From an uncultured Eubacteriales bacterium (GTDB taxonomy: Bacteria > Bacillota > Clostridia > Oscillospirales > Acutalibacteraceae): 33,139 bases of DNA. A program made the position numbers and the translations under genes. The stretch covers positions 1-33,139 of the forward strand of contig CAKSQS010000025.1 of assembly GCA_934486705.1 (NCBI GenBank), in the 5' to 3' direction. The notes under the pieces are model-generated. The model ran no database searches and was not told the origin of the DNA. It worked only from the letters and a program-made list of their open reading frames with translations. Below, piece by piece: positions 1 to 6,879 of the stretch (position 1 is the first letter of the stretch; each line of letters begins with the position of its first letter).

Positions 1-207
1 GGTAAAACAAGCGGACTTGCGGGAATAGCCTACTGGATAAACCACAATTACGGCTTAAAGGGTGAAAACGAGGTTGATAAAAAAGACCCCGCGGTTATCG
101 CCCTTAAGGAATGGGTAGATACGGAATATCAAAACGGAAGACAGACCGCTATATCCGACGGTGAGCTTGAAAGGCACTTGAAAGAGCTGTCGGACGGAAG
201 ATTTTAA
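1..207 (+). CDS. C-terminus of homocitrate synthase-family enzyme, probably citrate (Re)-synthase (partial)
   Basis: Only the last 68 codons are present; the gene enters from the left edge and ends with TAA at 205-207. The tail carries a GKTSGLAGIAYWIN segment followed by a charged helical end, as in the homocitrate synthase / isopropylmalate synthase (DRE-TIM metallolyase) family, which condenses acetyl-CoA with a 2-oxo acid. The downstream genes are a regulator, an aconitase and an isocitrate dehydrogenase. In anaerobic clostridia that lack the usual Si-type citrate synthase, citrate is made from oxaloacetate and acetyl-CoA by a Re-citrate synthase of this family. The specific substrate is therefore inferred from context; the active-site barrel lies outside the window, so homocitrate synthase remains possible. 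Confidence 0.65.
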   Translation, partial: GKTSGLAGIAYWINHNYGLKGENEVDKKDPAVIALKEWVDTEYQNGRQTAISDGELERHLKELSDGRF

Positions 208-219
208 GGAGAAAAAATT

Positions 220-861
220 ATGATTGAACATAAAACAATATCCCTTGCGGATCAGGTATTCGATCATCTTGAAAACGATATTTTAAGCGGCAAATATCAG
301 CGCGGTGAAATTTTGACCGAGAGCAAACTAAGCGCGGAGTTAGGGGTAAGCCGCACCCCGATACGCGAGGCTCTGCGCCGCCTGGAGCAGGAGCACATTA
401 TTGAGGAATCGGGAAAAGGCTCGGTAGTTATAGGCATTAACGAAAAGGACCTTGAAGATATTTTTATGATTCGCAAAAGCCTTGAATGCCAGGTGGCGGC
501 GCTTGCGGCGAAAAACCGCACCGAGGAGCAGCTAAAGCAGCTGCGCGAGGCGCTTGAATTTCAGGAATTTTATTTAAGCAAAAACGACCCCGACCAAATA
601 AAGCTTATGGACAGCCGCTTTCACGAGGCGCTTTATAAATTAAGCGGCAGCACCACCTTTTACGATACTTTAGTGCCGCTGCACAAGAAAATTCAGAAAT
701 ACCGCCGCGCCGCAGTTGAAAATTCAAGCCGTGCGGAGGCGTCGGTTGCGGAGCACCGCAAAATTTACAAGGCAATTGAAAGCCAAAACACCGCTCTTGC
801 CGCAAAATATGCGTCGGAGCATGTTGAAAACGCTTATAAACACATTATGAGAAAGGACTAA
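220..861 (+). CDS. GntR family transcriptional regulator with FCD domain
   Basis: A 213-residue cytoplasmic DNA-binding protein. Residues about 5-75 form the GntR winged helix-turn-helix: LADQVFDHLENDILSGKY, then the recognition segment SRTPIREALRRLE. Residues about 80-205 form an all-helical FCD domain, which in this family binds a small carboxylate, often with a metal held by Asp/His residues; the DSRFHEALY stretch is typical. It lies 12 nt after the citrate synthase-like gene and 5 nt before the aconitase gene, with an AAGGAG ribosome binding site. It probably senses a TCA intermediate and controls this operon, but the ligand and operator are not visible. Its position inside the operon suggests autoregulation. 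Confidence 0.9.
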   Translation: MIEHKTISLADQVFDHLENDILSGKYQRGEILTESKLSAELGVSRTPIREALRRLEQEHIIEESGKGSVVIGINEKDLEDIFMIRKSLECQVAALAAKNRTEEQLKQLREALEFQEFYLSKNDPDQIKLMDSRFHEALYKLSGSTTFYDTLVPLHKKIQKYRRAAVENSSRAEASVAEHRKIYKAIESQNTALAAKYASEHVENAYKHIMRKD

Positions 862-866
862 TAATT

Positions 867-2795
867 ATGGGCTATACTATTGCACAAAAAATTATTAAGG
901 CGCATATGCTTTCGGGCGATATGACCGTGGGCAGCGAGGTTGCGCTGAAAATCGACCAGACATTAACGCAGGACGCTACGGGCACTATGGCGTACCTTGA
1001 GTTTGAGACTATGGGGCTTGACCGCGTTAAAACCGAGCGCAGCGTGGCTTATATTGACCACAACACACTGCAATCGGGCTTTGAAAATGCCGATGACCAC
1101 CGCTACATACAGTCGGTTGCCAAAAAGCACGGTATCTACTTTTCGCGCCCCGGCAACGGCATTTGCCACCAGGTGCATTTAGAGCGTTTCGGCAAGCCGG
1201 GCAAAACCCTTATCGGGTCGGACAGCCACACCCCCACAGGCGGCGGCATAGGTATGCTTGCAATGGGCGCGGGCGGACTTGACGTGGCGGTTGCCATGGG
1301 CGGCGGCGCTTACTACATTACAATGCCCAAAATGTATAAGGTAAACTTAAAGGGCAAATTAAAACCCTTTGTTACCGCTAAGGATATAAGCCTTGAAATT
1401 CTGCGCATACTTTCGGTTAAGGGCGGCGTGGGCGCTATTATCGAGTGGGGCGGCGAGGGTATTAAATACCTTTCCGTGCCGGAGCGCGCTACCATTACCA
1501 ATATGGGCACGGAGCTCGGCGCTACCACCTCTATTTTCCCGTCCGATGAGGTTACAAAGAAATTCCTTGAGGCAGAGGGCAGAGGAGAGGATTATACAGA
1601 GCTTTCAAGCGACGCGGACGCGGTTTACGATAAGGTAATAGATATTGACCTCGATAAGTTAAAGTCGCTTATAGCATGTCCTCACAGCCCCGATAACATT
1701 GTTACGGTCGAGTCATTAAAGGGCACAAAGGTTGATCAGGTATGCATAGGCTCTTGTACCAATTCTTCACTTTTTGATATGCTGAAAGTTGCGGCGCTTT
1801 TAAAGGGCAAGACCATTTCGCCCAATGTAAGCCTTTCCATTTCGCCCGGCTCTAAGCAGGTGCTTTCAATGTTGGCGGACTGCGGCGCGCTGTCTGTTAT
1901 ATTGGCAAGCGGCGCAAGACTGCTTGAATGTGCCTGCGGGCCGTGCATAGGTATGGGATTTTCGCCTAATTCCGCGGGCGTATCCCTACGCACATTTAAC
2001 CGCAATTTCTTAGGCCGCAGCGGAACTAAGGATGCAAGCGTGTACCTCGTTTCACCCGAAACTGCGGTTGCCGCGGCGCTTACGGGCGAAATTACCGACC
2101 CGAGGCTTTTAGGCGAAGAGCCGCACGTTACAATGCCTGCCGCTTTCAAGATTGACGACAGCGCGGTAATACCCCCCGCAGCACCCGAAGAGGCTAAGGA
2201 CTTAGAGGTTCTGCGCGGGCCGAACATTAAGCCGTTCCCGAAATCCGAGCCGCAGACCGATACCCTTTCAGCCGAGCTTGTGCTTAAAGTGGGCGATAAT
2301 ATCACCACCGACCACATTATGCCCGCAGGCGCTAAAATATTGCCTTACCGCTCAAATATTCCGCACCTTTCGCAGTTCTGCTTTGCGGTGTGTGATGAAA
2401 CCTTCCCCGAGCGTGCAAAGGCGCTGGGCAAAAGCATAATCGTGGGCGGCAGCAACTACGGTCAGGGCTCTTCTCGCGAGCATGCGGCGCTTGTGCCTAT
2501 GTATTTGGGCGTTCGCGCGGTTATTACAAAAAGCTTTGCGCGTATTCACGTTGCTAACCTTATAAACGCGGGAATTATGCCGCTTACCTTTAAAAACCCC
2601 GATGATTACGATAAGCTCAATCAATCGGATAAATTAACACTTACAAATGTGTTTGACGGAATGGACAGCGGCGAAATAATGCTGAAAGACGAAACCACAG
2701 GTGATAAAATACCACTTGTATGCTCCTTTACCGAGCGCCAGAAAGCAATACTCAAAGCAGGCGGACTGCTTGAATATACCAAAAAGGAAGGCTGA
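867..2795 (+). CDS. Aconitate hydratase (Aquifex-type, about 640 aa)
   Basis: A 642-residue cytoplasmic [4Fe-4S] enzyme that interconverts citrate, cis-aconitate and isocitrate. The cluster cysteines are visible: Cys297 in GSCTNSS and the Cys357/Cys360 pair in CACGPC. A SDSHT substrate motif lies at 118-122, and the C-terminal swivel domain has GGSNYGQGSSREHAA. The length and compact form match the shorter aconitase subfamily that resembles the LeuC/homoaconitase large subunit fused to the swivel domain, rather than the roughly 900-residue AcnA type. It starts 5 nt after the GntR gene and ends 6 nt before the isocitrate dehydrogenase gene, so the three are co-transcribed. An isopropylmalate isomerase role is unlikely, because the swivel domain is fused and an isocitrate dehydrogenase follows. 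Confidence 0.92.
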   Translation: MGYTIAQKIIKAHMLSGDMTVGSEVALKIDQTLTQDATGTMAYLEFETMGLDRVKTERSVAYIDHNTLQSGFENADDHRYIQSVAKKHGIYFSRPGNGICHQVHLERFGKPGKTLIGSDSHTPTGGGIGMLAMGAGGLDVAVAMGGGAYYITMPKMYKVNLKGKLKPFVTAKDISLEILRILSVKGGVGAIIEWGGEGIKYLSVPERATITNMGTELGATTSIFPSDEVTKKFLEAEGRGEDYTELSSDADAVYDKVIDIDLDKLKSLIACPHSPDNIVTVESLKGTKVDQVCIGSCTNSSLFDMLKVAALLKGKTISPNVSLSISPGSKQVLSMLADCGALSVILASGARLLECACGPCIGMGFSPNSAGVSLRTFNRNFLGRSGTKDASVYLVSPETAVAAALTGEITDPRLLGEEPHVTMPAAFKIDDSAVIPPAAPEEAKDLEVLRGPNIKPFPKSEPQTDTLSAELVLKVGDNITTDHIMPAGAKILPYRSNIPHLSQFCFAVCDETFPERAKALGKSIIVGGSNYGQGSSREHAALVPMYLGVRAVITKSFARIHVANLINAGIMPLTFKNPDDYDKLNQSDKLTLTNVFDGMDSGEIMLKDETTGDKIPLVCSFTERQKAILKAGGLLEYTKKEG

Positions 2796-2801
2796 TATAA
2801 A

Positions 2802-3950
2802 ATGGAAAAATATATTGACGCGGCGGTTGAACAGTTCCGCACACTATTAAACGAGCAGATTGCGCGCGAGCGCAAAATGGAGCAGGATAAACGCTATACC
2901 GACTATAAAAAGCTTGATAAAATTATAATCGGCATTTGCGGCGGCGACGGCATAGGACCGATAATTTCCGCCGAATCGGAGCGCCTTTTGCAGTTTATTT
3001 TAAAGGATGAAATTGCGGCGGGCAAAATTGAGCTGCGCACTATTGAGGGGCTTACCATTGAGAACCGCATTGAGCACAATCAGGCTATACCCGACGACGT
3101 TTTAGCCGAAATTAAGGCTTGCAACGTTATTCTTAAAGCCCCCACCACCACGCTTAAGGGCGGCACGCTTGAAAGCGCAAACGTGGCAATGCGCCGCGAG
3201 CTTGATTTATACGCTAACGTTCGCCCCGTAGCTGTGCCCGAGCTTGGAATTGACTGGACTTTCTTCCGTGAGAATACCGAGGGCGAGTATGTTCTCGGCA
3301 GCCGCGGCGTGGAAATTCCCGATACATTGGCTTTTGATTTTAAGGTTACCACAAACGAGGGCACAAAGCGCATTGCGCGCGCCGCTTTTGAGTACGCTAA
3401 AAACAACGGTAAAACCAACGTTGCAATAGTTACAAAGGCTAATATTATGAAGAAGACCGACGGCAAGTTCTCAGAGCTTTGCCACGAGGTTGCAAAGGAT
3501 TACCCGGGAATTACCGCCGAGGACTGGTACATTGATATTATGACCGCGAACCTTGTAAACGAGCGCGTAAGGAGCAACTTCCAGGTAATTCTTCTGCCGA
3601 ACCTTTACGGCGATATTATTACCGACGAAGCAGCGCAGATACAGGGCGGCGTAGGCACGGCGGGCAGCGCCAATATAGGCGACGTTTACGCTATGTTCGA
3701 GGCCATTCACGGTTCTGCACCGCGTATGATCGAAACGGGCAGGGGAGCATATGCTAACCCGACCAGTATGTTCAAAGCTACCGAAATGCTGCTGCGCCAT
3801 ATCGGCTTTACCGAAAAGGCTGATAAGCTTAATAAAGCGCTGCACATCTGCACCGAGGTTGACAAAAAGTATGTTATAACGGGACATGAGGACGGTGCTA
3901 CCTGCTCGCAGTTCGGCGATTACCTTATGGCTACGATTGAAAAGCTGTAA
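2802..3950 (+). CDS. Isocitrate dehydrogenase, isocitrate/isopropylmalate family
   Basis: A 382-residue beta-decarboxylating dehydrogenase. Family landmarks are GGDGIGP at about 47-53, the substrate-binding stretch with SANVAMRRELDLYANVRP at about 127-145, the catalytic region NLYGDIITDEAAQIQGG, and the cofactor loop FEAIHGSAPRMI. The context behind an aconitase makes isocitrate the likely substrate, yielding 2-oxoglutarate for glutamate synthesis. The HGSAP loop fits the NAD-type branch, but cofactor choice is an inference. About 40 charged, probably helical residues precede the usual family start; they are retained because the only good start and spacing to aconitase is here. Isopropylmalate dehydrogenase is the main alternative. 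Confidence 0.87.
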   Translation: MEKYIDAAVEQFRTLLNEQIARERKMEQDKRYTDYKKLDKIIIGICGGDGIGPIISAESERLLQFILKDEIAAGKIELRTIEGLTIENRIEHNQAIPDDVLAEIKACNVILKAPTTTLKGGTLESANVAMRRELDLYANVRPVAVPELGIDWTFFRENTEGEYVLGSRGVEIPDTLAFDFKVTTNEGTKRIARAAFEYAKNNGKTNVAIVTKANIMKKTDGKFSELCHEVAKDYPGITAEDWYIDIMTANLVNERVRSNFQVILLPNLYGDIITDEAAQIQGGVGTAGSANIGDVYAMFEAIHGSAPRMIETGRGAYANPTSMFKATEMLLRHIGFTEKADKLNKALHICTEVDKKYVITGHEDGATCSQFGDYLMATIEKL

Positions 3951-4024
3951 GAAATTAAAAGTTCCGGGTTGTTTTCTTTTGCGATACTATGATTTTGTAA
4001 TAATTCAAATGAGGTGGCAGGACA

Positions 4025-4435
4025 ATGAAAAAGACATTTACTTTACTTACGGTCTTAGCTGTATTCCTCGCAGGATGCGACGCCCCTTTTTGGTACAAAA
4101 TTCCGGACAGAGGTTATTATTATATTTGTGATGAACCTTATATCGAGTATCTTTGTTCTTCGGACGGCGATGTATATCCCAATGCAAAAATCCGCCTTGA
4201 CGGTGTGGATATAGATTTTAATTTAGCTTTCACTCATACGGCGGCTCGCGCTTGGTTATACCATGGAGAGAATGAGGTCATAAAAGACGATGATATGCTT
4301 TTCTTCGGCTCGCTGAAAAGGGTCAAAGACGATGAATTTACAATTGAACTTGATAATGACAGCGACATCAAGGCTATACTCGATGATTATGATTATAAAG
4401 AATTGGTTTTCAAAAAACAAAATGAAGAAAACTAA
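4025..4435 (+). CDS. Small putative lipoprotein of unknown function
   Basis: A 136-residue protein with a lipoprotein signal peptide: positively charged MKKTF, a hydrophobic stretch and a lipobox LAGC with Cys18. An AGGTGG ribosome binding site lies about 7 nt upstream of the ATG. The mature part is acidic, aromatic-rich and alternates short strand-like segments; I do not recognise a family. It would be anchored to the outer face of the membrane. It follows the isocitrate dehydrogenase gene after 74 nt, but its more AT-rich codon use and the repeats and gene remnant just downstream suggest an accessory insertion rather than a member of the TCA operon. Confidence 0.75.
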   Translation: MKKTFTLLTVLAVFLAGCDAPFWYKIPDRGYYYICDEPYIEYLCSSDGDVYPNAKIRLDGVDIDFNLAFTHTAARAWLYHGENEVIKDDDMLFFGSLKRVKDDEFTIELDNDSDIKAILDDYDYKELVFKKQNEEN

Positions 4436-4457
4436 CGGGATATACTGCAATTAAACA

Positions 4458-4564
4458 ACCCCTCAGTTTCGCTCACACAAGTCAGCCGTTGAACAAAACA
4501 ATGGCTCCCTTCTTTTCGGCAAAGCCGAAACAGAGGGGAGCTGTCACGTTAGTGACTGAGGGGT
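4458..4564. repeat. Palindromic intergenic repeat element, copy 1 (complete)
   Basis: A compact element bounded by the inverted pair ACCCCTCAGT (4458-4467) and ACTGAGGGGT (4555-4564). Inside is a long hairpin: GCTCCCT...TTTCGGC (4504-4520), loop AAA, then GCCGAAA...AGGGGAGC (4524-4541). A second small hairpin, GTCAC-GTTA-GTGAC, lies at 4543-4556. A second copy with the same arms but different inner stem occurs at 10309-10388. It has no coding capacity and resembles MITE- or REP-like repeats scattered between genes in clostridial genomes. Confidence 0.8.
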
Positions 4565-4570
4565 ATTTCT

Positions 4571-4605
4571 CTAATGTCTACTGTCTAATATCTAACATCT
4601 AATTT
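4571..4605. repeat. Five tandem heptamers, consensus CTAAYRT
   Basis: Five head-to-tail 7-bp units: CTAATGT, CTACTGT, CTAATAT, CTAACAT, CTAATTT. They sit directly between the right end of repeat copy 1 and the left end of the truncated copy 2. The same kind of units follows copy 3 at 10394-10414, so they appear to be linked to the palindromic element rather than chance. Confidence 0.7.
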
Positions 4606-4609
4606 GTAA

Positions 4610-4660
4610 CAACCCCTCAGTTTCGCATACGCTCAACAGCTCCCCTTACACAGGGAAGCC
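4610..4660. repeat. Truncated palindromic repeat element, copy 2
   Basis: Starts with the same left end (ACAACCCCTCAGTTTCGC) as copy 1 and continues into CAGCTCCCCTTACACAGGGAAGCC, whose GCTCCCCT... and ...AGGGAAGC parts form a short hairpin. The right arm is missing; the remnant of a regulator gene begins immediately afterwards. Confidence 0.6.
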
Positions 4661-4664
4661 TATT

Positions 4665-4832
4665 TTATCTTTTCGGAAAAGGTAACTTTTCCGAAAAGCC
4701 CAATATATAATCGGCTGATACATTGTAATACTTACAAAGCGTTATTAAATGCTCAATCGGCAGCGGACACTTGCCGTTTTCATATTCGCTGAGAGCCGAT
4801 TGGGTAATGTATAATTCAGGTAAAGGGGCGGT
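4665..4832 (-). pseudogene. Remnant of XRE-family helix-turn-helix regulator
   Basis: On the minus strand an open stretch of about 55 codons ends in TAA at 4667-4665 but has no start codon and is preceded by an in-frame stop at 4835-4833. The translation includes ITQSALSEYENGKCPLPIEH followed by LITLCKYYNVSADYILGFSE, the second half of a Cro/CI (XRE) helix-turn-helix with its typical YENGK and SADYILG signatures. The first helices are absent, so this is a 5'-truncated relic flanked by repeat copy 2. Confidence 0.65.
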
Positions 4833-4861
4833 TTAATTATAACCTTTGTAATAGTTTAGCT

Positions 4862-4903
4862 TTAAAAAAGTCCTCAATCAGCCATACGGTCGATTGAGGA
4901 CTT
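4862..4903 (-). terminator. Rho-independent terminator of the export operon
   Basis: A perfect 12-bp stem (AAGTCCTCAATC at 4868-4879 with GATTGAGGACTT at 4892-4903) and a 12-nt loop. On the minus strand the stem is followed by a U-run. It lies 13 nt beyond the stop of the heptad-repeat protein gene. Confidence 0.88.
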
Positions 4904-4916
4904 CTTATAACAATAA

Positions 4917-6878
4917 TTATTTGGATTTTACTTCATCGGTTTTGTAGATGAACTTAACGCTGCCGTCGGTATCGTCGGCAATTCCTGCAAACGATTTATA
5001 ATTTTTGGAAACGTCAACCGTTGCTTTTACTCGGTCAACAAGGTTTTGGAGATCGTCGCCCGCAAGACCCGTAAGCTTGCTTATGCCCTTATCGTTAAGC
5101 TGCTTTATACCGTCGGCTAACTGCTTTGAGCCGTCAGAAAGTTTTTCAACGCCGGGAACTAACTGTGCAGCACCCGCTTTAAGCTCTGCAGCGCCTTCTT
5201 TCAGCTGCTTAGCGCCCGCGCTTACCTTAGCGCTGCCGTCGGCCGCGTCCTTAACGCCTGCGGTGTAGGCAAGCACGCCCTGATAAAATGTGTTGTAGCT
5301 GTCAAGCGAGGTAATTGCGGTATCAACCGCTGCAAGCTTTGCCTTGAACTCATCGCTTTGTGTTCCGAGTGCAAGCAGGAGTGTGTCAACCTTTTGCTGT
5401 GAGCCGTCCGGGTCTGCTGCAACAGCCATAATTTTAGCGGCAAGCGCCTGCGGCTGAGTTTTAGCGACGGATACTATATAAGCTACTGCCTGATCTGTCG
5501 TCTTGTGTTCAACTATGACCTGCTCATAAAGCATAACCTTTACGGTCTTGTAAGCCAATTCCTTTGAAACACCGGCGGGAAGTGTAACGCCGTATTGCGT
5601 CAGAGCATTATCTAACATTGTATTGATTTGGGCGTCTGCGGCGGGTATAACTGCCGCTTTTGCGCTGTCGGACAAATAGTTTAAGGGGTTTGCTTTAATA
5701 TCATTCAGCTTTTCCTTATAGTTTTCTATGGTAAGCGAGACATTTATTCCGTTTTCGGCAAGCTGTGATGATACCGTTGCAAGCAGGGTATCAAATACCT
5801 GTTTAGCGCCTGCGGTTAAATCGCCGTTGTTTGAAACCAAGGTGTTAAGCCCCGCGTTAAGCGCCGCAGCGCCGCTTGAAAGCTCATCAGTACCGGCAGA
5901 TAACTTATCGATACCCGCAACCAACTCTTTTGACTTTGAAAGCAGGGTGGTAAGTCCGCCGTACAGCTCGGAAGAGCCGTCTATAAGCTTTGTCATACCG
6001 CTTGTAAGTTCATTTAACTGCGCCTGCAGGTCATCAGCGGAGTTAAGCTTTGAAGTGTCAAATTCATTAAACAGGCTGTTTGTCGCAAGGGTTAGGGTAG
6101 TGGTAAGGACAAAGTTTTTAACGTCTGCCGTAACTTCAATGTAATCGGGAATTTCAAATTTATCCTTGCTTAAATTAAGGTTCTCCTGCAAACCCGGCAG
6201 CGCAAAGCCCGCAACTATTGTACGGTCGCCGTCGTTTATGATTTTGCCGTTTGTAACCGATACATTTGAGAAAACGTTGTTATCAAGCATAAGACCCGTA
6301 AGCATTGCAAACGGTACATAGATCTTTTCAGTCTTGCCGCCTATGTTTACTTCGCTGTACTGCTTGTTGGTGTAGTCAAAGCGAATGGTAGCCTTGCCGC
6401 TCTTTCCCGCAATTTCCTCGGCGGAAACGGTCTTGCCGTCTAATTTATAGCTTACCTTTAAATCAACGGGTAATTCCTTGCTTATTGTGCCCTGGTAATA
6501 AATGTCCGCGCCGTCGGCGTTCCATACGCGCATATTGTCGGTATCCATTACATAGGATTCATCACCCTTGACGTTTTTAACGTCCTGCAAGTCGGTTTTA
6601 TCCTTTAAGGATTTTTCATTAAGCCCGTTTTTGATCCAATCGCTTACGATTATCTTTTTAACCGAGCCGTCGGCATTTGCAAGCACGTAAACGGTTTCGT
6701 CCTTAGCGGTCTTTACGTCTGTTTTGTCGCTTTCGGAAGAAACGGAAGTAGAGGTGCTTGCGGTGTCCTTTTTATTGTTTGCGGCATTTATAGCCGCTGC
6801 GGTAACGCCCGTGCCGGCAATAACGCCGGCAGCGGCAACTGCAATAAGCTTTATTAAATCATTCTTAACAGTTTTCAT
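4917..6878 (-). CDS. Secreted/anchored X-X-X-Leu-X-X-Gly heptad-repeat protein (YhgE-related)
   Basis: A 653-residue protein with an N-terminal hydrophobic signal or anchor (about 8-30), a Ser/Thr/Asp-rich linker (about 35-60), a strand-rich region, and long stretches built of Leu-x-x-Gly heptads (for example LIDGSSELYGGL, LSAGTDELSSGAAALNAG, and near the C-terminus LKEGAAELKAGAAQLVPG). Such heptads are typical of YhgE/Pip-like and MMPL-associated proteins of Firmicutes and probably form a long extracytoplasmic helical rod. Unlike full YhgE proteins, it shows no C-terminal membrane bundle. The start is 1 nt after the MMPL stop codon, with GGAGG inside the end of that gene, so the two are translationally coupled. 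It probably works outside the membrane as a partner of the exporter; the cargo is unknown. Confidence 0.8.
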   Translation of the reverse strand: MKTVKNDLIKLIAVAAAGVIAGTGVTAAAINAANNKKDTASTSTSVSSESDKTDVKTAKDETVYVLANADGSVKKIIVSDWIKNGLNEKSLKDKTDLQDVKNVKGDESYVMDTDNMRVWNADGADIYYQGTISKELPVDLKVSYKLDGKTVSAEEIAGKSGKATIRFDYTNKQYSEVNIGGKTEKIYVPFAMLTGLMLDNNVFSNVSVTNGKIINDGDRTIVAGFALPGLQENLNLSKDKFEIPDYIEVTADVKNFVLTTTLTLATNSLFNEFDTSKLNSADDLQAQLNELTSGMTKLIDGSSELYGGLTTLLSKSKELVAGIDKLSAGTDELSSGAAALNAGLNTLVSNNGDLTAGAKQVFDTLLATVSSQLAENGINVSLTIENYKEKLNDIKANPLNYLSDSAKAAVIPAADAQINTMLDNALTQYGVTLPAGVSKELAYKTVKVMLYEQVIVEHKTTDQAVAYIVSVAKTQPQALAAKIMAVAADPDGSQQKVDTLLLALGTQSDEFKAKLAAVDTAITSLDSYNTFYQGVLAYTAGVKDAADGSAKVSAGAKQLKEGAAELKAGAAQLVPGVEKLSDGSKQLADGIKQLNDKGISKLTGLAGDDLQNLVDRVKATVDVSKNYKSFAGIADDTDGSVKFIYKTDEVKSK

Positions 6879-6879
6879 T

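Noticed and set aside
1736..2317. Minus-strand open frame of 193 codons inside the aconitase gene
   Set aside because: It is fully antisense to a clear, motif-complete aconitase, has Ser/Pro-rich composition typical of shadow frames, and lacks a ribosome binding site.
4571..4605. CRISPR-like array
   Set aside because: Units are 7 bp, degenerate and without spacers; no cas genes are present.
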